Positions 46,629 through 55,176 of a stretch of 64,000 bases of DNA are shown in pieces. A program made the translations under genes and the position numbers. Source of the DNA: Polaromonas sp. AET17H-212 (GTDB lineage: Bacteria; Pseudomonadota; Gammaproteobacteria; Burkholderiales; Burkholderiaceae_C); assembly GCF_002379085.1 (NCBI RefSeq), contig NZ_NBZW01000012.1:62001-126000 (forward strand). The letters are read 5' to 3'. The notes under the pieces are model-generated. The model ran no database searches. It worked only from the letters and a program-made list of their open reading frames with translations, and had not been told where the DNA came from. Every line of letters starts with the position of its first letter. Position 1 is the first letter of the stretch.

Positions 46629-48164
46629 ATGAAGCAGGGACTTTCCCTCCGCGTCTCGCAGCATCTGGCGCTCACGCCGCAGCTGCAGCAGTCGATCCGC
46701 CTGCTGCAGCTGTCGACGCTGGAGCTGAGCCAGGAAGTCGAGCAGATGCTCGACGAAAACCCGTTTCTTGAAGTGGCCGAGGAGGCCGCCCCGCGTGAGG
46801 ATTTCGGCCTCGGCCAGGTCGACACGCCGGTCAGCCAGGAAACCCGCGAGTTTGAATCTACTACGGATTCAATAGCAGTATCCGCAGAAGATACGGGGGC
46901 TGCAGGCCAGAATGATGCGGAGCCGAGCAGCGAGGCCAAACTCGAGGAAAGCTGGGACGGCGACGGCAGCGTCGACACCGCACCCGACGACAGCGAGTGG
47001 GGTGGTGACGCCACGCCGCGCAAGAACAACAACGATGACAGCGATGTCGATGCCACCGAACTGGCGCGCAGCCAGGAGTCGCTGCAGGACCATCTGCACC
47101 GGCAGGCCCTGTCGCTGCGCCTGTCGCCCGAGGGCAAGGCCGCGCTGCATTTTCTGATCGAATCGCTGAACGACGACGGCTACCTCGAAGACAGCCTGGC
47201 GGCGCTGGCCGCCGGCCTGGCCGGTGACGATCTTGAGCAGCTTGAAGCGGTGGAGCATGAGTTCGCGGTGGCGCTCAAGCTGCTGCAACACATGGAGCCC
47301 GCCGGCGTGGGCGCGCGCAACCTGGCCGAGTGCCTGAGCCTGCAACTGCTCGACTGCAGGGACAACGACGAGACCCGCGCCGCCATCGCGATGTGCCAGC
47401 AACCCATGGAGCTGCTGGCCAAGCGCGACGTCAAGCGCCTGTCGCAGCTCTGCGGTTTCCCCGATGCGGTGATCAAAGGCGCGATCGGCCTGATCGGCCG
47501 GCTCGACCCCAAGCCGGGCCGGCGTTTTGTCAACGTCGAGCGCAACCTGATCGTGCCCGACGTGCTGGTGGTCAAGTCCGGTCGCGGCTTCAAGGTGTCG
47601 CTCAACAGCGACGTGATGCCGCGCCTGCGCGTGCACGACATCTACGCCAACGCCCTCAAGCAGAACAAGGGCCAGGGCGGGCCGGCGCTGCAGCAGCGCC
47701 TGCAGGAGGCGCGCTGGTTCATCAAGAACATCCAGCAGCGCTTTGACACCATCCTGCGCGTCAGCAGCGCGATTGTCGAGCGCCAGAAAAACTTCTTCAC
47801 CCACGGGGAACTCGCCATGCGGCCGCTGGTGCTGCGCGAAATCGCCGACGAGCTGGGCCTGCACGAATCGACCATTTCGCGGGTCACCACCGCCAAATAC
47901 ATGAGCACGCCCTTCGGCACCTTCGAGCTCAAGTATTTCTTCGGCTCGGCGCTGGGCACCGAGACCGGCGGCAATGCGTCCAGTACCGCGGTGCGCGCGC
48001 TGATCAAGCAGTTTGTTGCCTCCGAGAGCCTGAAAAAGCCGCTCAGCGACAACCAGATTTCCGAGATGCTCAAGGAGCAGGGCATCGAGTGCGCGCGCCG
48101 CACCGTTGCCAAGTACCGCGAAGCCCTGCGCATTGCGCCGGCCAACCTCCGAAAATCTTTATGA
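46629..48164 (+). CDS. rpoN: RNA polymerase sigma-54 factor
   Basis: The 511-residue protein has the Gln/Leu-rich region I (MKQGLSLRVSQHLALTPQLQ ... QLSTLELSQEVEQMLDENPF), an acidic variable region II, the core-binding domain, and the C-terminal DNA-binding part ending with the RpoN box ARRTVAKYRE. It directs transcription at -24/-12 promoters with enhancer proteins. ATG 46629 matches the family start exactly. The region II codons at 46860-46877 contain a reversed GCTAT-type repeat. The stop overlaps the next gene by ATGA. Confidence 0.97.
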   Translation: MKQGLSLRVSQHLALTPQLQQSIRLLQLSTLELSQEVEQMLDENPFLEVAEEAAPREDFGLGQVDTPVSQETREFESTTDSIAVSAEDTGAAGQNDAEPSSEAKLEESWDGDGSVDTAPDDSEWGGDATPRKNNNDDSDVDATELARSQESLQDHLHRQALSLRLSPEGKAALHFLIESLNDDGYLEDSLAALAAGLAGDDLEQLEAVEHEFAVALKLLQHMEPAGVGARNLAECLSLQLLDCRDNDETRAAIAMCQQPMELLAKRDVKRLSQLCGFPDAVIKGAIGLIGRLDPKPGRRFVNVERNLIVPDVLVVKSGRGFKVSLNSDVMPRLRVHDIYANALKQNKGQGGPALQQRLQEARWFIKNIQQRFDTILRVSSAIVERQKNFFTHGELAMRPLVLREIADELGLHESTISRVTTAKYMSTPFGTFELKYFFGSALGTETGGNASSTAVRALIKQFVASESLKKPLSDNQISEMLKEQGIECARRTVAKYREALRIAPANLRKSL

Positions 48165-49573
48165 ACCAACTCCAGTTATTTTTACCCTGCGCCGCCGGCG
48201 TCGAGGAACTTCTCGCCGCCGAGGTCAAACGCATCACCGGCGCCCAGGGCAAGGCCTGGCGCGCCGGCGTGCAGGTGACGGGCTCCTGGCGCGACGCGCT
48301 GCAGCTCAACCTGCACAGCCGGCTGGCGCAGCGCGTGCTGATCGAGCTGCAGCACAACAGCTACCGCAGCGAGCAGGACCTGTACAACGCCGCAGCCAGT
48401 GTGGCGTGGGAGATCTGGTTCACACCCAAGCAGACCTTCAAGGTCGAGATCACCGCGCAGCACAGCCCGCTGACCAGCCTGAACTTTGCCGCGCTGAAGA
48501 TCAAGGACGCCATCGCCGACCGCTTCCGTGAGAAATACGATGTGCGCCCCGATGTCGACACGCGCTGGCCCGACGTGCGCATCTACGCCCACCTGACCAC
48601 CGACACCGTCACGCTCTACATCGACACCTCGGGCGAGCCGCTGTTCAAACGCGGCTGGCGCGAGGACAAGGGTGACGCGCCACTGAAAGAAACCCTGGCC
48701 GCCGCCATGATTGCTGCCAGCGGCTGGAGCGGGGAAAACGGCCTGTGCAAGCAGGGCGTGCCGCTGTACGACCCCTGCTGCGGCTCGGGCACCATCGTTA
48801 TCGAGGCGGCGCAGATCGCCTGCAACATCGCCGCCGGCATGGGTCGGCATTTTGCGTTTGAAAAATTCGTGCCTTTCCAGCCCCACGTCTGGGAAGGCCT
48901 GCTGGACCAGGCCGAGCAGGCCATCACGCCGCCGACGGCACCGGTGTTCGGCAGCGACGTGTCCTTCCGCATGGTCGACTTCGCCGAACGCAACGCCGAA
49001 CGCGCCGGTGTTGCGCACGCGGTGCAGCTGCGCGGCGGCGACGCGCTGCAGCGCATGCCACCCGCGCCTTCGGGCGTGATGCTGGTGAACCCACCTTATG
49101 GCGAGCGTATCGATGTGGCCGGTGTGGCCGGCATTCCCGCGCTGCAGGGACGCGACCAGCGCCGCCAGCAGGGCGGCCCGACGCAACAGGACCACCGCAA
49201 CCAGCCCATCGACGAGTTCGGCCAGCCCTTGAACCGTGACGCCGGCGACAGCCGCGACACCCGGGACACGCGCGAAGAGCCCGCCTTCGAGACCTCGCGC
49301 GACCGATCCGCCAACCCGGGGCGCGAGCAGGCCCTCAATGCCTGGGGCGAGGAAGCCTCGGACTTCTTCCCGCAACTGGCCAGCCACTGGAAGAAAAACT
49401 ACGCCGGTTGGACCGCCCACGTGCTGACGCCCGACATGAAGCTGCCGCAGAAAATGCGGCTCAAGGAATCGCGCCGCGTGCCGATGTGGAACGGTCCCAT
49501 CGAATGCCGGCTGTTCCGCTTTGACATGGTGGCCGGCTCGGCGCGCGAGAAAAAGCCCGCCGCCACCTCTTGA
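48161..49573 (+). CDS. THUMP-domain class I RNA methyltransferase (RlmL/YcbY N-terminal type)
   Basis: A 470-residue protein with an N-terminal ferredoxin-like/THUMP RNA-binding part (to residue ~160) and a UPF0020 methyltransferase domain: LYDPCCGSGTIVIEAAQIA near residue 208 and LVNPPYGERI near residue 308. It resembles the m2G2445-forming half of E. coli RlmL. After NPPYGER there is a low-complexity, highly polar insert of about 75 residues (QGRDQRRQQGGPTQQDHRNQ and repeats of DTRD), then the C-terminal part. The start overlaps rpoN by ATGA. Confidence 0.87.
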   Translation: MNQLQLFLPCAAGVEELLAAEVKRITGAQGKAWRAGVQVTGSWRDALQLNLHSRLAQRVLIELQHNSYRSEQDLYNAAASVAWEIWFTPKQTFKVEITAQHSPLTSLNFAALKIKDAIADRFREKYDVRPDVDTRWPDVRIYAHLTTDTVTLYIDTSGEPLFKRGWREDKGDAPLKETLAAAMIAASGWSGENGLCKQGVPLYDPCCGSGTIVIEAAQIACNIAAGMGRHFAFEKFVPFQPHVWEGLLDQAEQAITPPTAPVFGSDVSFRMVDFAERNAERAGVAHAVQLRGGDALQRMPPAPSGVMLVNPPYGERIDVAGVAGIPALQGRDQRRQQGGPTQQDHRNQPIDEFGQPLNRDAGDSRDTRDTREEPAFETSRDRSANPGREQALNAWGEEASDFFPQLASHWKKNYAGWTAHVLTPDMKLPQKMRLKESRRVPMWNGPIECRLFRFDMVAGSAREKKPAATS

Positions 49574-49584
49574 GCCCGGTCGCC

Positions 49585-50025
49585 ATGGATACCCAGGCAC
49601 GGGCTGGTGATTGCGTGGTGCTCGACACCAACATCGTGCTGGACCTGTTCGTGTTTGGCGACCTGGCGGCGCAGGCGCTCAAAAGCGCGGTGATCACCGG
49701 GCGGCTGCAATGGCTGGCCACCGCCGCCATGCGGGTCGAGCTGGCGCGCGTGCTGGACTACCCGCAGGTCGCCAAACGGCTGACGCGCGACGGTCTGGCG
49801 GGGGCGCAAGTGCTGCTGGCCTTCGACACCCATGCGCGCACCGTGGCGGCCGGCGGCAAGGCGCCGGTGACCTGCAGCGACGCCGACGACCAGATCTTCA
49901 TCGACCTGGCGGTGGCGCACAAAGCCTGGCTGCTGAGCAAGGACCAGGCCGTGCTTTGCATGAAAAAAAGGCTGCTGGCCCTTGATGTACGGGTGCAAAC
50001 GGCTATCAATTTGGTAGCAATATGA
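49585..50025 (+). CDS. PIN-domain putative toxin/nuclease
   Basis: The 146-residue protein has the PIN fold acidic residues: VVLDTNIVLDLF near residue 10, the Glu in RVELARVLDYP near residue 53 and DADDQIFIDLAVAH near residue 100, as in the 'putative toxin component, PIN family' RNases. No antitoxin gene is adjacent. ATG 49585 is preferred over an upstream TTG that overlaps the previous stop. The final residues (TAINLVAI) and stop derive from a GCTATCAATTTGGTAGC repeat, so the natural C terminus may have been replaced. Confidence 0.8.
   Translation: MDTQARAGDCVVLDTNIVLDLFVFGDLAAQALKSAVITGRLQWLATAAMRVELARVLDYPQVAKRLTRDGLAGAQVLLAFDTHARTVAAGGKAPVTCSDADDQIFIDLAVAHKAWLLSKDQAVLCMKKRLLALDVRVQTAINLVAI
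50002..50018. repeat. GCTAT-type palindromic repeat inside the PIN gene end
   Basis: GCTATCAATTTGGTAGC matches the intergenic copies but here is translated as the C terminus of the PIN protein, ending five bases before its stop. Confidence 0.65.
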
Positions 50026-50038
50026 ACTTGTCTGTGGT

Positions 50039-51178
50039 TCAGCTCAGCGCTTGCACGACCGCAGCGAAGAAGCTCGCGGGCTGGATCGGCAGCGTTCCCT
50101 TGGGCTTGGGCATGGCGCTCCACTGGGCGATGACCAGCTGCCTGGCGGGGTGGATGTACAGGTACTGGCCAAAGATGCCGATCGCCAGATAAGCGCCCTG
50201 GTGCACCGCGCCGGCCGAAGCCTCCATCGGCCACCACATGTAGCCATACGGCACCACACTGCCGTTCACTGTCTGGCTGCTGCTGGCTTCCTCGATCCAG
50301 CCCTGGGGCAGGATCTGCGTACCACCGGCCACGCCGCCACCCAGCATGAACAGCCCAAAGCGCGCGAAGTCGCGCAGGCGTGCGCTCAAGCCGCTGCCGG
50401 CCACTTCCATCCCGCCTGGCGACTCCAGCCACCAGCTGGCATCGGCCTCCATGCCGAAGCGGGCCCAGATACGCTCGGACAAGTAGTCGGACAGTGGCCG
50501 CCCGACGGCAGCACGCAGCACGGCGCCGGCCACCTGGGTTTCACCGGTGCTGTAATTCCATGCCGTGCCCGGTGGGCTGGCGCGCGGCAACGCGGCCATG
50601 CAGTCCATGAGGGCGCCCGGGCGCTGGCTCAGTTGCGCCTCCAGCAGGCGGCGCCGGTCGGAGTGGGGGTCGGTGTAGGTTTCATTCCAGCGCACGCCGG
50701 AGTTCATTTGCAGGACCTGCCGGATCGTCACGCCGTCATAAGCCGAGCCGGCCAGCGCCGGGACATAGCGGCAGACCTGCTCGTCCAGGCCGCCGATGTG
50801 GCCGTCGTGGATGGCCGCACCGACCAGGGTGGCGGTGATGGACTTGGCCATGGACATCGAGGTCCAGCGCGTTTGCGGTGTATTGCCCAGCGCGTAATGT
50901 TCGAAGGCGACCTCGCCGTTCTGCAGGACCAGCAAGCCGCTGACACGGTTCAGGGACAGGTAGTCGAAAAGATCCCAGTGGTGGCCGCCGTCGTCGAAGC
51001 CGATCGCGGGCCAGGGCCGGGAACTGACGGGCAGGGCATGGACGTGGGCGCCGCGCGCCACGAGGCGGGTGGGGAACAGGCGGTCCACGTTGCGAAGCGT
51101 GTTGACCTGCAGGTCGGGCCACAGGGCGCCGTCGTAAAGATCGCGGATGGAGCCGATGGCGGCAGAAGGATCCGTCAT
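50039..51178 (-). CDS. Beta-lactamase-family serine hydrolase
   Basis: A 379-residue protein of the class C beta-lactamase/esterase family, with the nucleophile motif SMSMAKSIT (SxxK, near residue 110), WNYSTGET (YxN equivalent, here YST) near residue 215 and a C-terminal GAYLAIGIFGQYLYIHP in place of KTG. No signal peptide is evident, unlike real beta-lactamases, so it may be an esterase. The ATG at 51178 overlaps the stop of the FMN glutamate-synthase-like gene (ATGA), implying translational coupling. Confidence 0.83.
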   Translation of the reverse strand: MTDPSAAIGSIRDLYDGALWPDLQVNTLRNVDRLFPTRLVARGAHVHALPVSSRPWPAIGFDDGGHHWDLFDYLSLNRVSGLLVLQNGEVAFEHYALGNTPQTRWTSMSMAKSITATLVGAAIHDGHIGGLDEQVCRYVPALAGSAYDGVTIRQVLQMNSGVRWNETYTDPHSDRRRLLEAQLSQRPGALMDCMAALPRASPPGTAWNYSTGETQVAGAVLRAAVGRPLSDYLSERIWARFGMEADASWWLESPGGMEVAGSGLSARLRDFARFGLFMLGGGVAGGTQILPQGWIEEASSSQTVNGSVVPYGYMWWPMEASAGAVHQGAYLAIGIFGQYLYIHPARQLVIAQWSAMPKPKGTLPIQPASFFAAVVQALS

Positions 51179-52854
51179 GCCGGCACCACCGCGGCAGCGG
51201 GCTCCTGTTCGCCCGTGCTGGAGACCTTGTCCTTGGGCTTGCTGACCGCAAAACTGTGCGCGCTGGCCAGCGGCCAGTACAGCTTGAAGACCTGGTGCTG
51301 GCTGTCCAGGTCGGTCAGCAGCGAGCCCTCTTTCACATGCAGCACCAGGTTCGACAGCAGGCGCACCTCGGTGTCGTTGATGCGCCGCACGATATGGTGC
51401 GCGGTGAGTTCGCCGGTGTGGCGCAGGCCGGCCGCTTCCAGCAACTCCTTGAGCGCCTTCAGCGTGCTCTGGTGAAAGCGCCAGACGCGCTCGGCCTTGT
51501 CGGGCACGATCAGCGCCTTTTGCCGCAACGGGTCCTGCGTGGTCACGCCGGTCGGGCAGTTGCCGGTGTGGCAGGTCTGCGCCTGGATGCAGCCCAGCGC
51601 AAACATGAAGGCCCGGCCCGAGTTGCACCAGTCGGCGCCCAGTGCCAGCATGCGCGTGATGTCGAAGGCGCTGATCACCTTGCCGGCGCAACCGATGCTG
51701 ATCCTGCTGCGCAGGCCCACGCCCAGCAGCGTGTTGTGCACCAGCAGCAGCCCCTCCTGCAGCGGCGCGCCCACATGGTCGGTGAATTCCAGCGGCGCGG
51801 CCCCGGTGCCGCCCTCGGCACCGTCGACCACGATGAAGTCCGGCGTGATGCCGGTGGCCAGCATGGCCTTGACCATGGCAAACCATTCCCAAGGGTGGCC
51901 GAGGCAGAACTTGAAGCCGGTCGGCTTGCCGCCCGAGAGCTCGCGCAGGCGGGCGATGAAATGCATCATCTCCACCGGTGTCGAAAACGCACTGTGTGAC
52001 GACGGCGAGACACAGTCGATGCCCACCGGCACGCCGCGTGCCGCGGCAATTTCGGCGGTCACCTTGGAGCCCGGCAGGATGCCGCCATGCCCCGGCTTGG
52101 CGCCCTGGCTCAGCTTGAGCTCGATCAGCTTGACCTGCGGGTCGGCGGCACTGGCCGCAAATTTTTTGGGGCTGAAGCTGCCGTCGTCGTTGCGGCAGCC
52201 GAAATAACCCGAGCCGATTTCCCAGATCAGGTCGCCGCCGTGCACGCGGTGGTGCTGGGAGATCGACCCCTCGCCGGTGTCATGCGCAAAGCCGCCCTTG
52301 TTTGCGCCGCTGTTGAGCGCCAGGATGGCCGGTGCCGACAGCGCACCGAAACTCATGGCCGAGATGTTGAAGATGCTGGCGCTGTAGGGCTGGGCCGTGG
52401 CCGGGCCGATGGTGATGCGAAAGTCGTGCGAGGCGATGCGGGTCGGCTGCACCGAATGGTTGATCCACTCATAGCCGTGCAGGCTGACATCGAGCTGCGT
52501 GCCAAACGGCCGGTTGTCCAGCTCGCCCTTGGCGCGCTGGTAAACCAGCGAACGTTGCGCGCGCGAAAACGGCGCGGCTTCCGAATCGCTTTCAATGAAA
52601 TACTGGCGCATCTCCGGGCGGATGAACTCCAGCAGAAAACGCAGGTGGCCCATCACCGGGTAGTTGCGCAGGATCGAGCTTTTGGTCTGCAGGACATCGT
52701 GGATGCCAACGCCGCAGAGAACCCCGAACAGCAGCAGCGCCAGCAGGCCCCGGCCGGAATCGAGCAGCATGAAAGCGCCCACCAGGAAACCGGCCGCACA
52801 CAGGACAAGGGCGGTGTAACGGACGGGGTACCCCGCGTTGAAACGATCAAGCAT
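51175..52854 (-). CDS. Membrane-anchored FMN-binding glutamate synthase family protein
   Basis: The 559-residue protein has two N-terminal membrane spans (VLCAAGFLVGAFMLL and LLALLLFGVLCGVGI), then a GltB-type FMN barrel: SASIFNISAMSFGALSAPAI, GGFAHDTGEGSISQHH, LSQGAKPGHGGILPG, DFIVVDGAEGGTGAAP and the cysteine cluster CIQAQTCHTGNCPTG. It lacks the glutaminase and the NADPH subunits, so it is not a full glutamate synthase; members' reactions are mostly untested. It is translationally coupled to the serine hydrolase gene. Confidence 0.87.
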   Translation of the reverse strand: MLDRFNAGYPVRYTALVLCAAGFLVGAFMLLDSGRGLLALLLFGVLCGVGIHDVLQTKSSILRNYPVMGHLRFLLEFIRPEMRQYFIESDSEAAPFSRAQRSLVYQRAKGELDNRPFGTQLDVSLHGYEWINHSVQPTRIASHDFRITIGPATAQPYSASIFNISAMSFGALSAPAILALNSGANKGGFAHDTGEGSISQHHRVHGGDLIWEIGSGYFGCRNDDGSFSPKKFAASAADPQVKLIELKLSQGAKPGHGGILPGSKVTAEIAAARGVPVGIDCVSPSSHSAFSTPVEMMHFIARLRELSGGKPTGFKFCLGHPWEWFAMVKAMLATGITPDFIVVDGAEGGTGAAPLEFTDHVGAPLQEGLLLVHNTLLGVGLRSRISIGCAGKVISAFDITRMLALGADWCNSGRAFMFALGCIQAQTCHTGNCPTGVTTQDPLRQKALIVPDKAERVWRFHQSTLKALKELLEAAGLRHTGELTAHHIVRRINDTEVRLLSNLVLHVKEGSLLTDLDSQHQVFKLYWPLASAHSFAVSKPKDKVSSTGEQEPAAAVVPA

Positions 52855-52956
52855 GCAAGCCTTTGCAGTGGGAAGGGGGGCGTGGCCGGGGCTCGCCCGC
52901 CAGGGGGGCTGCGGCTACACTGCCCATCATACGAGTTAAACCACCACGGACACCCC

Positions 52957-53784
52957 ATGACAGACGCCCCCGCCCCTGCCGATGCGACCTTCCCGGGCGC
53001 CCTGAGCCCCGAGGATTTCGAAACACTGGACACCATCCTGGACGACCTGCGCAACCGCGAGGAAGAAACGCCGCAGTGGGAGTTCTGCGAGGGTTTCCTG
53101 GCCGCGCTGGCCTGCACGCGGCGCGAGATCCCGCCTGACGAATACATGGCCGTGCTGCTCGACTTCGAGGGCGCCGAAGACGAGGCCGCCGCCCGGCAGC
53201 TGTTTGCCAGCGACGCGCAGCGCGCGCAGTTCATGGACCTGTGGGAGCGCCGCTACCAGGACATCTGTCGCGCGCTGGACGCCGACGTGGAAAGCCTGCA
53301 GGACGAGCGCGCGTTTTACCCGCAGGTCGGCGACATGCGCGGCATGCTGGCCCGGCTGCCCGAGGAAGAGCGCCAGGACATCGACATGGACAGCGTGCCC
53401 TCGTTTGCCCAGGTCTGGGCGCTGGGCTTCATGTACGCGGTCGAGTCCTGGCCCGACGAGTGGGCGCTCTCGCGCCAGGAAGCCAAGGACAAGCAGGCCG
53501 TCGAGGACCTCGACGCCGCGCTGGGCGCCATCATCGAGCTGACCGACGACGACCCGGGCCCGATGGAAGTGCCCATGCTCGGCGAAGACGCCGCGCCCAG
53601 TGCCAGCGAAACGCGGCTCGAACAATTCGGCGAGGCCTTATGGGCGGTGTACGACCTGCGCGGCTTCTGGCGCAGCTTTGGTGCGAAGGTGGCGACGGTG
53701 CACAAGGAGGCCGAGCCCGGCCGTAATGATTTATGTCCCTGCGGCAGTGGGAAAAAATACAAGAAGTGTCACGGGGCGGGGTGA
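52957..53784 (+). CDS. UPF0149 (YecA-like) protein with C-terminal SEC-C motif
   Basis: A 275-residue acidic protein. Residues ~15-190 form the YecA-type UPF0149 helical domain, and the end GRNDLCPCGSGKKYKKCHG is a SEC-C zinc motif (CxCx8CH) shared with SecA. Members may bind ribosomes or SecA-linked substrates. A much longer open frame upstream overlaps the opposite-strand gene; ATG 52957 is the credible start. It is followed by lower-GC, cassette-like DNA. Confidence 0.87.
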   Translation: MTDAPAPADATFPGALSPEDFETLDTILDDLRNREEETPQWEFCEGFLAALACTRREIPPDEYMAVLLDFEGAEDEAAARQLFASDAQRAQFMDLWERRYQDICRALDADVESLQDERAFYPQVGDMRGMLARLPEEERQDIDMDSVPSFAQVWALGFMYAVESWPDEWALSRQEAKDKQAVEDLDAALGAIIELTDDDPGPMEVPMLGEDAAPSASETRLEQFGEALWAVYDLRGFWRSFGAKVATVHKEAEPGRNDLCPCGSGKKYKKCHGAG

Positions 53785-53905
53785 GATTTGGAGCTCAGGC
53801 TGGATTGCAGTCGGACGACGAGCCCATAGGGCAGGCTGATCAGGGCGTCGTCCCGGCGCACTTCGCTGACAAAAGACGCATTCATCGGAGCTGAAATGTG
53901 TCGCG

Positions 53906-53969
53906 GTTTAACGTCTGATTCACCCGCGCGGCTTTATCGCGCAGCGTCTGGTGGAATGATGGGTTAGCC
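53906..53969 (-). mobile_element. Probable integron attC recombination site
   Basis: On the minus strand the 64-bp site begins GGCTAAC and ends GTTAAAC, the latter a perfect GTTRRRY R' box. Inside, ATTCCACC pairs with GGTGAAT with one C left unpaired, like the extrahelical base of an attC L'' box, and the centre is a GC-rich loop. It lies 10 bp after the TAG stop of the minus-strand cassette-like gene, the usual attC position. No integrase gene is in the window. Confidence 0.6.
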
Positions 53970-53978
53970 ACATAGGTA

Positions 53979-54809
53979 CTACTGAACAGAGAACTCGCGC
54001 TCAAGGTCTTGCATCTTGAAGAGACGAACTACCGTTTTAAATTGATATGCTTCTGAGTAGGTGCGAATTTTCTCGATGGTTCTGTCCATTCGTTTCAGGC
54101 GCGCTTCTTCATCTGTGTCAGTTGCCAACGCAAATATGAATTCAATTTTGTTCTTAAGTTCGTCTGGTAGCGTTTCAGAAAACCGCTTCACTCTTTCAAA
54201 GTACTCCGAAAGCATTTGATCGGGAAACATGCCTTGCCTGGTAAATCTCACTTCGGCGACAACTGCCCTGTCTGATGAGGTTGAGACGGCATCAAATACC
54301 AATCTTGGTTGACCTTTAACAGCCAAATTTCGATCGAATTTGAGGCCCAGGTCTTTCGCCAGTTTGGCGATTACAAGCTCTTCAGCAAGGAGGCCATTTC
54401 CTTGGAATGACCGACGAAGCGTTTCGGCTGCGGAGATCGAGGGACCCGGAGCGACTATGGGTTGTACCTGTGCTTCCTGGGTGCCAGTTGTTGTGTCTGC
54501 AATCGGATCTTCCTGCTCACTATTGATCTTCGCTACCTTTGCAGAGCTTGTCGCGTTCTCAAAGAGATCTGTGAAGGTTTTGTCATCTTTGAAATCGGTA
54601 GGGGCATAAAGAACATGGTGTTTCTTGTAGAGCACAAAAAAGAAGATTGCGACAAGCAAAATCGGAAAGAACATTAGAAACCAAACGTAGACGTGCTGCG
54701 TTTCCTTGTCCAAGAAAGGTAAAACGACTGTGCCACTCACTTCTGCGAGGGCAGCAAATATTGCGATCACCGTAAGCGGGTTTTTGATGTGTCCGATTTT
54801 TTCGACCAT
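53979..54809 (-). CDS. Lower-GC membrane-anchored protein with possible nuclease fold (integron cassette gene)
   Basis: A 276-residue protein, less GC-rich than its neighbours. Two N-terminal membrane spans (LTVIAIFAALAEVSGTVVLP; YVWFLMFFPILLVAIFFFVLY, given to 20 residues) lead to an acidic linker and a C-terminal domain of ~150 residues. There FDRNLAVKG, FDAVSTSSD and VVAEVRFTRQG resemble the D-x(n)-ExK pattern of PD-(D/E)xK folds, with Arg in place of the usual Lys, so catalysis is doubtful. The family is unrecognised. Codon use, base composition and the adjoining attC suggest transfer as a gene cassette. Confidence 0.65.
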   Translation of the reverse strand: MVEKIGHIKNPLTVIAIFAALAEVSGTVVLPFLDKETQHVYVWFLMFFPILLVAIFFFVLYKKHHVLYAPTDFKDDKTFTDLFENATSSAKVAKINSEQEDPIADTTTGTQEAQVQPIVAPGPSISAAETLRRSFQGNGLLAEELVIAKLAKDLGLKFDRNLAVKGQPRLVFDAVSTSSDRAVVAEVRFTRQGMFPDQMLSEYFERVKRFSETLPDELKNKIEFIFALATDTDEEARLKRMDRTIEKIRTYSEAYQFKTVVRLFKMQDLEREFSVQ

Positions 54810-55176
54810 ATTGGTATTTCCTACAGTGAATGCTTCTGGAGTGGCTAACGTAATTCAAATCGCAAAACCTTGAGTGTGTCTTGGCGGCCGCGATTTAACT
54901 TGGACATCAAAGCCTTTTACAAGTGGCGAGGTGGTTGAGTTTTAACGTAATACACCGCAAATTCATATGGGAATAAGACCCTTGTAAAAAAACACTGCGC
55001 GGCCACCTTTTGCGCTTCCTGGCGCGCAGGCCAGACAAACTCAGTAGTCATTTTGGCTTCTAGCCCAATGGACGTGTGCGCCAATAGCTATTTATTTTGT
55101 AGCATATCAATCTGCCTGCTAGGCCTCACCGCGTTCATGGTAAGCAGCGCTCTGGCGAGCAGCACAGTCGCAGCTG
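54810..55176. other. Lower-GC gene-free region next to the cassette
   Basis: No gene is supported. It contains the attC-like site at 54843, a second TAACGTAAT half-site at 54943, a GCTATTTATTTTGTAGC repeat at 55087-55103 and otherwise AT-richer unassigned sequence, probably remnant mobile DNA up to the start of GC-rich core sequence near 55130. Confidence 0.45.
54843..54906. mobile_element. Degenerate second attC-like site upstream of the cassette gene
   Basis: GGCTAACGTAATTCAAATCGC-like start (54843-54863) is followed by GCGATTT (54890-54896) pairing with AAATCGC (54857-54863), and it ends near TTGGAC. Its GGCTAAC core equals the outer box of the site at 53906. Arms are uneven, so it may be a decayed or partial site marking the cassette's other boundary. 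Confidence 0.4.

Noticed and set aside
52087..52956. Upstream extension of the SEC-C protein
   Set aside because: It would overlap the opposite-strand glutamate-synthase-like gene for 770 bp, and family members begin at the ATG at 52957.
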